Shown: positions 1-8,782 of the stretch, in pieces | How positions within the stretch are numbered: position 1 is the first letter of the stretch | Layout of the letters: the number at the start of each line of letters is the position of its first letter | NCBI RefSeq assembly: GCF_020073745.1 | Contig: NZ_JAIRAU010000015.1 | Span: 186,001 to 250,000, forward strand | Reading direction: 5' to 3' | Length of the DNA: 64,000 bases | Source of the DNA: Nannocystis pusilla | GTDB taxonomy: Bacteria > Myxococcota_A > Polyangia > Nannocystales > Nannocystaceae | Program-made: the position numbers and the translations under genes | Notes under the pieces: generated by a model | Databases searched by the model: none | Told to the model about the DNA's origin: nothing | What the model saw: only the letters and a program-made list of their open reading frames with translations

Positions 1-42
1 ATCCTCGACAGCCTGCCGCCGCCGCGGCAGCGCCAGAACTAG
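1..42 (+). CDS. C-terminal end of an upstream gene (partial)
   Basis: Frame 1 is open from the window edge and reads 13 codons (ILDSLPPPRQRQN) to a TAG stop. Codon third positions are G/C-rich, as in real genes here, so this is probably the tail of a gene that starts outside the window. Nothing can be said about its function. Confidence 0.35.
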   Translation: MLDSLPPPRQRQN

Positions 43-328
43 CCGGAATCGCAGTTCGGCGGCCCGCGTGGCCGAGCCTGACGACGCGCGTGTCGGAGCT
101 GTCCGACCGCGCGTCGTCGCACGTTCGCCGGCCGCCGCGGCTCCAGGCGCAACGCCGTTTCGCCACGGATGTCGTGAGCGAGGGGCGGCCGGGGCAGTGG
201 TGCCCCGGCGCGAAGTGGTTTTAGCCTTGTGGCTACCGAAACTTGTCCGCACGCCGGCGGGCGTGAGACTGACAGTGAGGCCCGGCGGGGCGACGGCCAG
301 CAGGCCTTTTGAACCGGAGAACCAACCA
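43..328. other. Intergenic region upstream of the DUF2330 gene
   Basis: No supported gene. The last 90 bases hold a short hairpin (CACGCC-GGCG-GGCGTG, about 251-266) and a GGCC-AGCA-GGCC-TTTT hairpin near 295-310. A purine-rich GGAGAA lies just ahead of the ATG of the next gene and is its likely ribosome-binding site. Confidence 0.4.
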
Positions 329-2140
329 ATGCGAGTCCTTAATAAAGTTACGAGTCTGTGTGCGGTCCTCGGCGCGGCGTGGACCCTGGCGCTGCCCCAG
401 ACCGCCGAGGCGTGCGGCGGTACGGCGTGCGACGGCGGGATCCCCAACTCGATGCCCGTCAACCAGGACGGCGAGAACGTGCTCTTCGTCCTCAATCAGA
501 ACGAGGTCGAGGTCCACATCCAGATCAGCATCGACCCCGACACCAACGCGCAGAAGTTCGCGTGGCTGATCCCGATCCAGGAGGTCCCCGAGTTCGAGGT
601 CGGCTCGCAGCCGCTGTTCGACGCGCTGCTGCAGTCGTCGGTGCCGGTCTACCAGCTCAACCAGACCTTCGAGCAGTGCGGCGAGGACGGCATCTCCGGC
701 GGGCTGTCGTCGGGCTCCAACGGCGATCCGGGGGCGGGCACCGACGCCGGCGGGTCGACCAGCGGCGCCGACACCGACGGCGGCGAGGATCCGGTGCTGC
801 TCAAGACGGTCGCGGGCGCGTTCGAGATCGTGGTGCTCGAGGGCGCCAACATCGATCCGATCAAGACGTGGCTGCTCGACAACGACTTCCAGTGGATCGA
901 GGGCTCGGACGAGGTGCTGCAGCAGTACCTCGACGAGGGCCAGAAGATCGTCGCGCTCAAGCTGGCGTCGGGGGCCGACGAGGGCGACGTGCACCCGATC
1001 GTGCTGCGCTACCCGTCGAACGAGAACTGCTTCCCGCTCCGCCTCACGCGCTTCGCGTCGGTCGAGAACATGGACATCCGCGTGTTCCTGCTCGGCAACG
1101 CCCGCGCGGCGCCGAGCAACTACCGCCACGTGCTGGTCAACCCGCTCAAGATCGACTGGCTGAACTTCGCGGCCAACTACAAGGAGGTCATCACCAAGGC
1201 GGTCGACGAGCTGCAGGCCGACGGCCTCGCGTTCGTGACCGAGTACGCCGGCCCGTCGGCGGTGCTGCAGCAGTTCTCGTTCAACGTGTTCAACCCGTCG
1301 TGGAACGAGGCGGTGTTCGTCGGGCTCGAGCCGCAGTCGGTGATCGACACGCTCAACAACCAGGGCCTGACGAGCTGCTGGGAGCCGGGGTTCTGCTTCT
1401 ACAACCACCCGCTGATCGAGGGCATCCTGGCCGACTTCCTGCCGCCGCCCGACGGCGTCGCGCCGGAGGAGTTCTACGGCAACCTGGCCGCGTACGTCGA
1501 CCAGATCGATCTGATGCTGTGGGGCGACGGCAGCGGCTTCTCCACCGCGCTGAACGACCGCATCATCGCGCCCGGCGTGCACGCGCAGGAGCTGATCGAC
1601 AGCTACGAGTACCTGACGCGCATGTACACCGTCATCTCGCCGAACGAGATGATCGCGGACCCGATCTTCCACATCAACCCGGACCTGGGGGACGTCGACA
1701 GCTTCCGCCCGGCCACCGAGTACAACCTGTGCGACGGCAACAGCGTGGTCACGCTGCCCGACACCCGCGAGATCTTCGTGCCCAACGGCGCGCCGTGGCC
1801 GGACTTCATCGGCGAGATGTGGTGGGCCGAGGAGATCCAGCAGGTGGCCCTCAAGGGCAAGCCGATGCACCTGGTCAACAACACGGCCGCGATCAACAAG
1901 AAGATCGAGGAGTGGAACCTGGCGCACGGCTGGCCGCGCTTCCCCGACGACGCGCCGACGACCAGCGCGAGCGACAGCGACACCGACACCGGTACGGGCA
2001 GCGATGGCCCGGACTCGGCCACGAGCGGCGGGCAAGACGACGCCAGCGGCTGCGGCTGTCGCAGCGAGGGGAGCGGCGGCGCGGGCGTGCTCGCGCTGGC
2101 CGGCCTCGGGCTGCTGGCGGCCCGCCGGCGCCGGCGCTAG
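329..2140 (+). CDS. DUF2330 domain-containing exported protein
   Basis: A 603-residue exported protein of the DUF2330 family, which is common in myxobacteria and has no known reaction. The chosen ATG follows a GGAGAA ribosome-binding site and opens a signal peptide ending near residue 27 (PQTAEA), directly before the typical CGGTACDGG start of the mature domain. An earlier ATG at 68 would add 87 Arg/Pro-rich residues that look non-coding. A Ser/Gly/Asp-rich insert sits near residues 124-154. The C terminus has a Ser/Thr/Asp linker (about 540-570), a Gly-Cys-Gly-Cys, one hydrophobic helix and a final run of five Arg. This resembles the MYXO-CTERM sorting tail, so surface display is likely. The gene is followed by a five-unit 14-bp repeat array. 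Confidence 0.88.
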   Translation: MRVLNKVTSLCAVLGAAWTLALPQTAEACGGTACDGGIPNSMPVNQDGENVLFVLNQNEVEVHIQISIDPDTNAQKFAWLIPIQEVPEFEVGSQPLFDALLQSSVPVYQLNQTFEQCGEDGISGGLSSGSNGDPGAGTDAGGSTSGADTDGGEDPVLLKTVAGAFEIVVLEGANIDPIKTWLLDNDFQWIEGSDEVLQQYLDEGQKIVALKLASGADEGDVHPIVLRYPSNENCFPLRLTRFASVENMDIRVFLLGNARAAPSNYRHVLVNPLKIDWLNFAANYKEVITKAVDELQADGLAFVTEYAGPSAVLQQFSFNVFNPSWNEAVFVGLEPQSVIDTLNNQGLTSCWEPGFCFYNHPLIEGILADFLPPPDGVAPEEFYGNLAAYVDQIDLMLWGDGSGFSTALNDRIIAPGVHAQELIDSYEYLTRMYTVISPNEMIADPIFHINPDLGDVDSFRPATEYNLCDGNSVVTLPDTREIFVPNGAPWPDFIGEMWWAEEIQQVALKGKPMHLVNNTAAINKKIEEWNLAHGWPRFPDDAPTTSASDSDTDTGTGSDGPDSATSGGQDDASGCGCRSEGSGGAGVLALAGLGLLAARRRRR

Positions 2141-2147
2141 CGCTGCG

Positions 2148-2217
2148 ACAGGTGCGAAGGGGCATGTCCTTTCGCACCTGTCGCCGAGGACATGCCTGAA
2201 CGGGCATGTCCTCGCGG
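2148..2217. repeat. 14-bp palindromic repeat array, five units
   Basis: Five units in exact 14-bp phase start at 2148, 2162, 2176, 2190 and 2204. Each unit is close to (A/G)CATGTCC plus four variable bases plus GG, so neighbouring units share GGACATGTCC-like palindromes. The array fills the gap between the convergent DUF2330 and VOC genes, where paired units could fold into terminator-like hairpins. Confidence 0.85.
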
Positions 2218-2223
2218 ACCGGC

Positions 2224-2643
2224 TCAGAAGTCGATGACGATCGAGCGGGCCGAGGCCTTGGCCGGTCCGTGGTGGACGGCCTCGACGTTGTTGCCCTCGG
2301 GGTCGAGGAGGAACGCGGCGTAGTAGCCGGGGTGGTAGGGGCGCTCGCCGGGCTGGCCGTTGTCGCGGCCGCCCGCCTCGAGGCCGGCGGCGTAGAAGCG
2401 GTCGACGGCGTCGCGGCTGGTGGCCTGGAACCCGAGGTGGACGCGCCCCGTCAGCTGGCCGGCGGCCTCGCGGCTGTCGCGGGTGGAGATGAACAGTTCG
2501 TCGAACCACACGTGGGTGGGGGCCTCGCCTCCCACGGGGATCTCGAGGGCGCCGAGCACCGCGGTGTAGAACCGCTTGGCGGCGGCGAGGTCGGCGACGA
2601 CGAGCTGGACGTGATCGATGAGTCTGCCGCGATGGAGCTGCAT
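2224..2643 (-). CDS. VOC family (glyoxalase/bleomycin-resistance fold) protein
   Basis: A 139-residue protein of the vicinal oxygen chelate superfamily. It starts IDHVQLVVADLAAAKRFYTA, the typical first beta-alpha-beta unit with its metal-ligand His, and ends AAFLLDPEGNNVEAVHH, the typical second half with a Glu ligand. Members include lactoylglutathione lyases, dioxygenases and resistance proteins, and the substrate cannot be read from sequence. The start at 2643 (MQLHRGRL) is preferred over the upstream in-frame ATG at 2679, because homologous folds begin close to IDHVQL. The gene stands alone between a repeat array and a monooxygenase gene on the same strand. Confidence 0.85.
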   Translation of the reverse strand: MQLHRGRLIDHVQLVVADLAAAKRFYTAVLGALEIPVGGEAPTHVWFDELFISTRDSREAAGQLTGRVHLGFQATSRDAVDRFYAAGLEAGGRDNGQPGERPYHPGYYAAFLLDPEGNNVEAVHHGPAKASARSIVIDF

Positions 2644-2688
2644 GCCGAACCGTACCCGATCACTCGCGGCGTGCAACATCGCGCGGCG

Positions 2689-4164
2689 CTAGGCGACGGG
2701 CTGGTAGTCGCGGAGGTCGAGCTGACGGGTGCGCAACCAGTAGCTGACCGTAAAGCCAGGCCACAGCGCGGCGGCTCGACCGTCGGCGGTCTGATACCAG
2801 CTCTTGCAGCCGCTGGACCACACGGTGCGTCCGAGCTGCTCGTAGAGCTCGCCGGCGAAGGCGCTCTGGACGTCGGGGCGGACGTCGAGCGCACGCAGGC
2901 CGCGGTCTCGCAGGGCCAGGATGCACTGCAGGGCGTAGCGGACCTGGGCCTCGATCATGAAGATCATCGAGTTGTGCCCGAGGCCGGTGCCGGGGCCCAT
3001 GAGGAGATAGAGGTTGGGGAAGCCGGACACGGTGATCCCGAGGTAGGTCTCGGGGGTGCCGCGCCAGTGCTCGTTGAGCTCGACGCCGCCGCTGCCGACG
3101 ATCCGCAGGGCCGACAGGTAGTCGGTGGCACGGAAGCCGGTGCCGAAGATGATGGCGTCGACCGGGCGCAGGACGCCGTCCCGCGTGCGCACGCCGGTCG
3201 GCTCGACGCCCTCGATGGGGTCGGTGACGAGCTCGACGTTGGGCCGCGTCATCGCCGGGTAGAAGTCGTTGGAGATCAGGATCCGCTTGCAGCCCATGCG
3301 GTAGTCAGGCGACAGGCGCGCGCGCAGCTCGGGGTCGGGCACCTGGCTCGCCAGGTGCCTGCGCGCGAGCGGCTCGACGAAGCGCATGAGCCTGGGCCGC
3401 AGGAAGGCGAACGCGCGCGCCTCGTGCTGCCAGTAGAGGCCGTTGCGCACCAGCCGCTGGAGCGCGGGGACGCGAGCGTACACGCGGCGCGCGACCCCGC
3501 CGATCGGGTGGTCGGGCTTGGGCACGATCCACGCGGGGGTGCGCTGGAACAGGTAGAGCCGCCGCACCCGCGGGGCGATCTGCGGCACGAACTGGATCGC
3601 GCTGGCGCCGGTGCCGATGACCGCGACTGTCTTTTGGGACATGTCATAGTCGTGGTTCCAGCGGGCCGAGTGAAAGGTGGTGCCGGTGAAGCTGTCGCGG
3701 CCCGCGAGGTCGGGGTAGGCGGGCAGGTGCAGGGCGCCGTTGCCGAGCACGAGGGCGCGCGCATTGAAGGACTCGCCCGACGTCGTGCGCACGCGCCAGC
3801 GACCGGCGGCGGCGTCGAACTCGGCGGCCTCGACCTCGGCGCCGAAGCGGATGTGCCGGCGGACGTCGTACTTGTCGGCGCAGCGCTCGAGGTAGCTCTG
3901 GATCTCCGTCTGCAGCGGGAAGGCGCGGGTCCAGCCGGGGTTCTGCTCGAACGAGTACGAGTAGAGGTGCGAGGGGATGTCGCAGGCGGCCCCGGGATAG
4001 GTGTTGTCGCGCCAGGTGCCGCCGACGCGGTCGGCCTTCTCGAGCACCACGAATTCGCGGATGCCGACGCGGCGCAGCTGGATCGCCATGCACAGGCCGG
4101 AGAAACCGGCGCCGACGATCACCACGTCGACGGCGCGCGGGCTGGTGGCAACGGGCTCGGACAT
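2689..4164 (-). CDS. Flavin-containing monooxygenase, Baeyer-Villiger type
   Basis: A 491-residue NAD(P)H- and FAD-dependent monooxygenase. The FAD Rossmann motif GAGFSG lies near residue 18 and is followed by GGTWRDNTYPGAACD, the usual BVMO/FMO segment. The BVMO fingerprint FxGxxxHxxxW is present as FTGTTFHSARW. A second nucleotide-binding motif, GTGASA, lies in AVIGTGASAIQF. Such enzymes insert oxygen into ketones or oxidise N/S centres; the substrate is unknown. The 14-bp repeat motif lies inside the gene at 3625-3652 and encodes part of YDMSQKTVAV, a segment of normal length for the family. The start (MSEPVATS) gives the usual 10-15 residues before the FAD motif. The gene runs in the same direction as the upstream LysR gene, 47 bases away. 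Confidence 0.9.
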   Translation of the reverse strand: MSEPVATSPRAVDVVIVGAGFSGLCMAIQLRRVGIREFVVLEKADRVGGTWRDNTYPGAACDIPSHLYSYSFEQNPGWTRAFPLQTEIQSYLERCADKYDVRRHIRFGAEVEAAEFDAAAGRWRVRTTSGESFNARALVLGNGALHLPAYPDLAGRDSFTGTTFHSARWNHDYDMSQKTVAVIGTGASAIQFVPQIAPRVRRLYLFQRTPAWIVPKPDHPIGGVARRVYARVPALQRLVRNGLYWQHEARAFAFLRPRLMRFVEPLARRHLASQVPDPELRARLSPDYRMGCKRILISNDFYPAMTRPNVELVTDPIEGVEPTGVRTRDGVLRPVDAIIFGTGFRATDYLSALRIVGSGGVELNEHWRGTPETYLGITVSGFPNLYLLMGPGTGLGHNSMIFMIEAQVRYALQCILALRDRGLRALDVRPDVQSAFAGELYEQLGRTVWSSGCKSWYQTADGRAAALWPGFTVSYWLRTRQLDLRDYQPVA

Positions 4165-4211
4165 CGGGCGCAATATACCGCGCGGCGAGCTGCGGGCGAG
4201 GCGTCGCGGCG

Positions 4212-5108
4212 CTACGTCGCGGCGCGGACCTCGGCGGCGAGGATCCGGTCGCGCAGCCGCGATGCCGCGGGCGGCAAGCTGGCGCCGCGCCGCCACATGA
4301 CGCGGTACGTCACCTGGCCGAGCTCGCGGACGGGGCGGGCCACGGCCCCGCGCGGCAGGCTGCAGATGCCGTTGACGATGGCGACGCCGAGGCCGAGTCC
4401 GGCGAGCTGCAGCATCAAGGGCCAGCCGTCGGCCTCGATCGGCGGCGCCGCGTGGCCGGGCAGGCCGGACAGGGCGCGACCGACGAAGTCGCGGTGCGAC
4501 TGCCCGGGCGGGGCGAGGACGAGGCGCTCGCCGGCGAGATCGGCGAGCCGCAGGCTGCGACGGCGAGCCAGGCGATGCGTGGCCGCCATCGCGGCGCACA
4601 GCGGCGTGCGCACGAGGTCGCGGGCGACGAGGTCCTCGGGCACGAGGTCGACGACACCCACGGCGAGGTGGGCCGCGCCCTCGCGCACGGCCTCGACCGC
4701 GTCCGGTCCTCCGCGGGTGAGCGGGCACAGGGTCACGTCGGGCTCGTCGCGCAGGAAGGCGCGCACGGCCGGGCCGAGCAGGTAGAGGTAGGCGCCCTCG
4801 CCCGCGGCCAGGACGACGCGCTCGCGCCGGGCCTCGCCGCGCAGCTCGGCGAGGAAGCTGTGCGTGCGCGCCAGCTCCTCGCGGGCGAACGCCGCCACGC
4901 GCACGCCGGCCTCGGTGAGGCGCAGCTGCCGGCCCTCGCGCTCGTACAGCGCGGCGCCGACCTCGTCGGCGAGGCGGGCGATCCGCTCGAACATGGCGGG
5001 CTGCGACAGACCGACGACCTGGGCCGCGCGGGTGAAGTTGAGCGCGTCGGCGAAGGCCACGAACGCGCGCAGGAGCTCGCCGTCGAGTATCGGTACAACC
5101 GATGACAT
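4212..5108 (-). CDS. LysR family transcriptional regulator
   Basis: A 298-residue LysR-type regulator. The N-terminal winged helix-turn-helix is clear (LLRAFVAFADALNFTRAAQV, then LSQPAMFERIARLADEVG), followed by a ligand-binding domain of normal length. LysR proteins usually control a divergent neighbour, here the ferritin-like gene. The monooxygenase gene lies just downstream on the same strand and could belong to the same regulon. The inducer is unknown. The ATG at 5108 leaves about 50 bases to the preferred start of the divergent gene, so the operator must lie in that short gap. Confidence 0.9.
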   Translation of the reverse strand: MSSVVPILDGELLRAFVAFADALNFTRAAQVVGLSQPAMFERIARLADEVGAALYEREGRQLRLTEAGVRVAAFAREELARTHSFLAELRGEARRERVVLAAGEGAYLYLLGPAVRAFLRDEPDVTLCPLTRGGPDAVEAVREGAAHLAVGVVDLVPEDLVARDLVRTPLCAAMAATHRLARRRSLRLADLAGERLVLAPPGQSHRDFVGRALSGLPGHAAPPIEADGWPLMLQLAGLGLGVAIVNGICSLPRGAVARPVRELGQVTYRVMWRRGASLPPAASRLRDRILAAEVRAAT

Positions 5109-5158
5109 ATCGCATCATTCTAGTCGACGCCGATAGCTCGCGGGGCCACCTTGGCGGC

Positions 5159-5707
5159 ATGCACCTCGCCGCCGCTCCCCGCAGTTCGGCCACCTGGTGG
5201 GCCGAGATCAAGACCGACCCCGCGCGCCTGGTCGCCTGGCTGTTCGCGCAGTACCGCGGCGAGGTCACGGCCGCCGGGCGGATCCTCGACCTGCGCGACG
5301 CTCACGCGCAGCCGGGCACCCGGGCCCACCGTCTGCTCACGGTGATCGCGGAGCAGGAGCGCAGCCACGCGGCGTGGGTCGGCGAGCTGCTGCAGGCCCG
5401 CGGGTTCGCGCCCGCGGCGGTCGGCGCCGCCGAGGCGCGCTACTGGAAGCAGACGCTCCCGGGCATCGCCGACCTCGAGACGGGCTGCGCGGTGGGGGCT
5501 CACGCGGAGCGGATGCGGCTCGCGCGGATCGAGGCGATCGCCGGCGACCCGGCGGCGCCTGCCGGCATCCGCGAGGTGTTCGCGCGGATCTTGCCGCAAG
5601 AGCGCTTCCATGAGCGCGCATTCCGCTCGCTGGCGACGCCGGACAGCCTCGAGGCGACGCGCGCCGCCCACGAACTCGGCCGGGCGGTGCTCGGGCTCGA
5701 GGCGTGA
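5159..5707 (+). CDS. Ferritin-like superfamily protein
   Basis: A 182-residue, mostly helical protein. Two helices carry Glu-x-x-His style motifs: EQERSHAAW near residue 70 and QERFHERAF near residue 150. This spacing is expected for a ferritin-like di-iron four-helix bundle, so an iron or peroxide-linked oxidase role is plausible but unproven. An in-frame ATG at 5102 would overlap the divergent LysR gene and add 19 atypical residues, so the ATG at 5159 is preferred. The divergent layout suggests LysR control. A single 14-bp-type motif (GAGGACATGTTC) follows the gene near 5729. Confidence 0.65.
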   Translation: MHLAAAPRSSATWWAEIKTDPARLVAWLFAQYRGEVTAAGRILDLRDAHAQPGTRAHRLLTVIAEQERSHAAWVGELLQARGFAPAAVGAAEARYWKQTLPGIADLETGCAVGAHAERMRLARIEAIAGDPAAPAGIREVFARILPQERFHERAFRSLATPDSLEATRAAHELGRAVLGLEA

Positions 5708-5831
5708 GGCGAAACCGTATCTGTCCGTGAGGACATGTTCTTTTGCGCTCGAGCGATCGGCGGTGGCCGCGCCGCGAACTGAACGTGTTCGCGAGGCGGA
5801 AATTGCCGGCACATGCGCTGTCAGAAGCTCG

Positions 5832-7493
5832 ATGGTTCGAGGAATTTCGTCCGCCTGTATCGTATCCAGTGTGCTCCTGTTGGCCTGCGGAGGGGGCTCG
5901 AATACCTCTTCCGACACCGACACTGCCGCCGTCGAATCGACGACGACGAGTTCGTCGCCGGCGACGACGACCGCCGAAGCGACGAGCTCGCCGACGCCGA
6001 CGTCGACCGCGACGACGGAGGCGACGACCGGTCCGACGACGACCGGGACCACCGGCGAGGACGCGTCGACGGGGACGACGGAGCCCGGTCCGGCGGAGTG
6101 CGGCGACGGTGTGATCCAGCCGGGCGAAGCGTGCGACGACGGCAACCTCGTCCCCGACGACGCCTGCAACCACCTCTGCGAGCCGGCGAGCTGCGGCGAC
6201 GGTGTCGTCCAGGCGGGCGAGGAGTGCGACGCCGGCGGCGGCAACGGACCCGGGCAGGCGTGCCTGGCGAATTGCAAGAGCAATGTGTGCGGCGACGGCG
6301 ACCAGGGCCCGGGTGAGGGCTGTGACGACGGCAACCTCGACGACGGCGACGACTGCACCGGCAAGTGCGCTCTGGCGAGCTGCGGCGACGGCATCGTGCA
6401 GGACGGCGAGGCGTGCGACGACGGCAACGATGTCGACACCGACGCGTGCACGGGGGCCTGCACGCCGGCGGTCTGCGGCGACGCGATCGTGCAGGCGGGC
6501 GAGACCTGCGACGAGGGCGGCGGCAACTCGGACGCGGGCGCGTGCACGGCGGGCTGTCAGACGGCGAGCTGCGGCGACGGGCTGGTGCACGCGGGGGTCG
6601 AGCAGTGCGACGCGGGGCCGAACAACGGCCCGAACCAGGCGTGCCTCGCCAGCTGCCTGAACAACGTGTGCGGCGACGGCGATCAGGGCCCCGGCGAGGC
6701 GTGCGACGACGGGGCGAACAACGGCGACGACAAGCAGTGCCACGACGACTGCGAGCTCGACGTGTGCGGCGACGGCCTCGACGGCCCGAACGAGACCTGC
6801 GACGACGGCAACGTCGTCGGCGCAGACGGCTGCAGCGCGACCTGCCACGCGGAGCTGAAGTGCGGCAACAAGCTGTACAAGTGCGGCAACGGCCTCGACG
6901 ACGACGGCGACGGCAAGACCGACCTCGACGACCCGGAGTGCACGACGCCGTGCGACGAGGACGAGGGGTCGTTCCAGACCAGCCTGCCGGGGCAGAACCT
7001 CGACTGCAAGTCCGACTGCTACTGGGACTCGGACAGCGGCGTCGGCAACGACCAGTGCGAGTGGAACCTCAAGTGCGACACGCAGAACCCGGGCGCGGAC
7101 ATCGGCTGCGGCTTCGACCCGAACCTGAACATGTGTACGGCGAAGGTCCCGCCGCAGTGCCTCGACGTGTGCGTGCCGCTGGTCCCGAACGGCTGCGACT
7201 GCTTCGGCTGCTGCCTCGTCGGCGACCAGTACGTCTATCTCAACTCGAACCCGGCGTGCTCGCTCGGCAACCTGGCGGCGTGCAACAGCTGCACGTTCTT
7301 CCCGCAGTGCTCCAACGCGTGCGAGCCGGAGCAGTGCGAGCTGTGCTTCGGCCAGGACGTCGACGACCTGCCGCCCGAGTGCGGCGGGATGCCGACGTGC
7401 GAGCCGGGCGTCACGGCCTGCGTCGACACGAGCGAGTGCGAACCGCTCGAGTTCTGCCTGACCGGCTGCTGCGTGCCGATCGTGCCGCAGTAG
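5832..7493 (+). CDS. Cys-rich lipoprotein with DUF4215 repeats
   Basis: A 553-residue predicted lipoprotein. The signal ends in the lipobox SVLLLAC, followed by a Ser/Thr/Asp/Gly linker of about 70 residues. Then come about eight tandem copies of the DUF4215 (myxococcal Cys-rich) repeat, pattern CGDGxxxxGExCDDGN, with conserved acidic residues that may bind calcium. The last 200 residues are a different Cys-rich region with many paired Cys and a DDDGDGKTDLDDPEC calcium-loop-like stretch. It is probably exposed on the outer membrane surface; function is unknown. The start (MVRGISSAC) is chosen because it directly opens the lipoprotein signal; the longer upstream frame is not protein-like. Confidence 0.85.
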   Translation: MVRGISSACIVSSVLLLACGGGSNTSSDTDTAAVESTTTSSSPATTTAEATSSPTPTSTATTEATTGPTTTGTTGEDASTGTTEPGPAECGDGVIQPGEACDDGNLVPDDACNHLCEPASCGDGVVQAGEECDAGGGNGPGQACLANCKSNVCGDGDQGPGEGCDDGNLDDGDDCTGKCALASCGDGIVQDGEACDDGNDVDTDACTGACTPAVCGDAIVQAGETCDEGGGNSDAGACTAGCQTASCGDGLVHAGVEQCDAGPNNGPNQACLASCLNNVCGDGDQGPGEACDDGANNGDDKQCHDDCELDVCGDGLDGPNETCDDGNVVGADGCSATCHAELKCGNKLYKCGNGLDDDGDGKTDLDDPECTTPCDEDEGSFQTSLPGQNLDCKSDCYWDSDSGVGNDQCEWNLKCDTQNPGADIGCGFDPNLNMCTAKVPPQCLDVCVPLVPNGCDCFGCCLVGDQYVYLNSNPACSLGNLAACNSCTFFPQCSNACEPEQCELCFGQDVDDLPPECGGMPTCEPGVTACVDTSECEPLEFCLTGCCVPIVPQ

Positions 7494-7631
7494 TTCCAGC
7501 CTGCACGCATGCGGACGACCGTCGACGCGGGCGAGGGACGAGGCCCCCGCGGATGAGGGCGAGACGCGACGACGGGGGCGTCGCCCTTGGAACGCGCGCG
7601 AGCGGAGCGGTCTCAAGCGCGAGGACCCGAC

Positions 7632-7871
7632 ATGATACGCGCATTCGTTCCCGTTCTTCTCGCCCTCACGGTCGCCTGCGGCGGCGCTGCGAGCGGCGGT
7701 AAGGTCGAGCAAGCCATAGCGATCGCCAAGGAGATCCGCGCCAAGCCGGACGAGGCGGAGAAGATCCTCGGCGAGCACAAGCTGACGGTCGAGCAGTGGG
7801 AAGACTTGATGTACGAGATCGCCGGCGATCCCGCGATGGCGGGGCAATTCGAGGCTGGCGTGCAGAAGTGA
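7632..7871 (+). CDS. Small lipoprotein
   Basis: A 79-residue predicted lipoprotein. The signal is short and hydrophobic and ends in the lipobox ALTVAC. The mature part is a small helical domain (residues about 27-79) rich in Lys and Glu, with no family I recognise. It lies 23 bases ahead of the next exported-protein gene on the same strand, so the two are probably co-transcribed. The start follows a weak GAGGA-type site. Confidence 0.7.
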   Translation: MIRAFVPVLLALTVACGGAASGGKVEQAIAIAKEIRAKPDEAEKILGEHKLTVEQWEDLMYEIAGDPAMAGQFEAGVQK

Positions 7872-7894
7872 TGGCGAACCGAGGAGACAATCCC

Positions 7895-8671
7895 ATGCGA
7901 CAGTGGATCATCTACACACTCGCGCTCGGCCTCGGCGCCGCGCCGCTCGTCGCTCACGCGGCCGCACCCGCGAGCGAGGCGAGCGACGCCGCCGGCGATC
8001 GCCGCACCCCCAACGAGCGGATCCGCGGCGCGCTCGCGCTGCCGCTGAAGGCCCAGGAGCTGCGCAAGGCCGGCGCGGGCGAGGCCGAGGTCAAGGCCGG
8101 CTTGAAGGCGGCGAAGGACAAGAAGGTGCGCGCCGACGATGCGGCGGAGCTGCTCGAGGAGGCGGCCAAGGCGACCCGCGAGCACGGGCCGGTCGACAAC
8201 TTCGGCGCGTTCGTGCAGTCGAAGCTCGACGCCGGCCTGCGCGGGCGTGATCTCGCGGCGGCGATCCGCGAGGAGCACGCGGCGCGCGGCAAGGGCAAGG
8301 CCAAGGGTGACGGCAAGGGGCCGCCGGACGGCAAAGGGCCGCCGGACGGCAAGGGACCGGCCGAGGCCGGGGCTCCGGACGAGGGCAAGGGGCCGCCGGA
8401 CGGCAAGGGGCCGCCGGACGGCAAGGGACCGCCGGACGGCAAGGGACCGCCGGACGGCAAGGGGTCCGACGACAGAGGGCCGGAGGGCGCCGCCGCGGAG
8501 GGCAAGGCCGCGAGTGACAGAGGACCCGAGGGCAAGGGGCCGCCGGACGGCAAGGGACCCGAGGACAAGGGCGCCGAGGGCAAGGCCCCGGAGAACAAGG
8601 GCGCCGACGGCAAGGCCGCCGACGACAAGAAGCCGGAGGACAAGGGCAAGCCGGAGGCGAAGCGCAAGTGA
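7895..8671 (+). CDS. Exported protein with Gly-Lys-Gly-Pro-Pro-Asp repeats
   Basis: A 258-residue exported protein. A signal peptide (about residues 1-23, ending VAHAAA) is followed by a helical, charged region to about residue 128. The rest is a low-complexity tail of imperfect DGKGPP hexapeptides mixed with EGK and DKG units, encoded by near-identical 15- to 18-base repeats. No family is recognised. The tail is hydrophilic and may be an extended spacer or a binding surface. The start after GAGGAGA is preferred over the in-frame ATG at 7871, which overlaps the previous stop. Repeat number may vary between strains. Confidence 0.7.
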   Translation: MRQWIIYTLALGLGAAPLVAHAAAPASEASDAAGDRRTPNERIRGALALPLKAQELRKAGAGEAEVKAGLKAAKDKKVRADDAAELLEEAAKATREHGPVDNFGAFVQSKLDAGLRGRDLAAAIREEHAARGKGKAKGDGKGPPDGKGPPDGKGPAEAGAPDEGKGPPDGKGPPDGKGPPDGKGPPDGKGSDDRGPEGAAAEGKAASDRGPEGKGPPDGKGPEDKGAEGKAPENKGADGKAADDKKPEDKGKPEAKRK

Positions 8672-8733
8672 GCCTGTCTTGAAGGACAGGTGGCGGGCAT
8701 CGGCTCAACCTGGCTGAATGGACAGGTTGAGCC
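8672..8733. terminator. Hairpin pair between convergent genes (14-bp repeat type)
   Basis: The first hairpin comes from a repeat unit pair (CCTGTC...GGACAGG, 8673-8690). The second has a perfect 11-bp stem, GGCTCAACCTG (8702-8712) pairing with CAGGTTGAGCC (8723-8733) around a 10-base loop. The position between two converging genes suggests a two-way terminator, although no U-tract follows. Confidence 0.6.
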
Positions 8734-8782
8734 CAGTGCTCAGGTCGCTCGTACGCGGTGGCCTGGCCGCGAGCGACCTGGC

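Noticed and set aside
68..328. N-terminal extension of the DUF2330 gene from ATG 68
   Set aside because: The 87 extra residues are Arg/Pro/Ala-rich and would bury the signal peptide; ATG 329 has a ribosome-binding site.
2148..2217. CRISPR array interpretation of the 14-bp repeats
   Set aside because: Unit length is far too short, there are no unique spacers of constant length, and no cas genes are present.
233..2509. Long minus-strand open frame opposite the DUF2330 gene
   Set aside because: It is an Arg/Val/Asp-rich mirror of the real gene; the plus strand has a signal peptide, domain and sorting tail.
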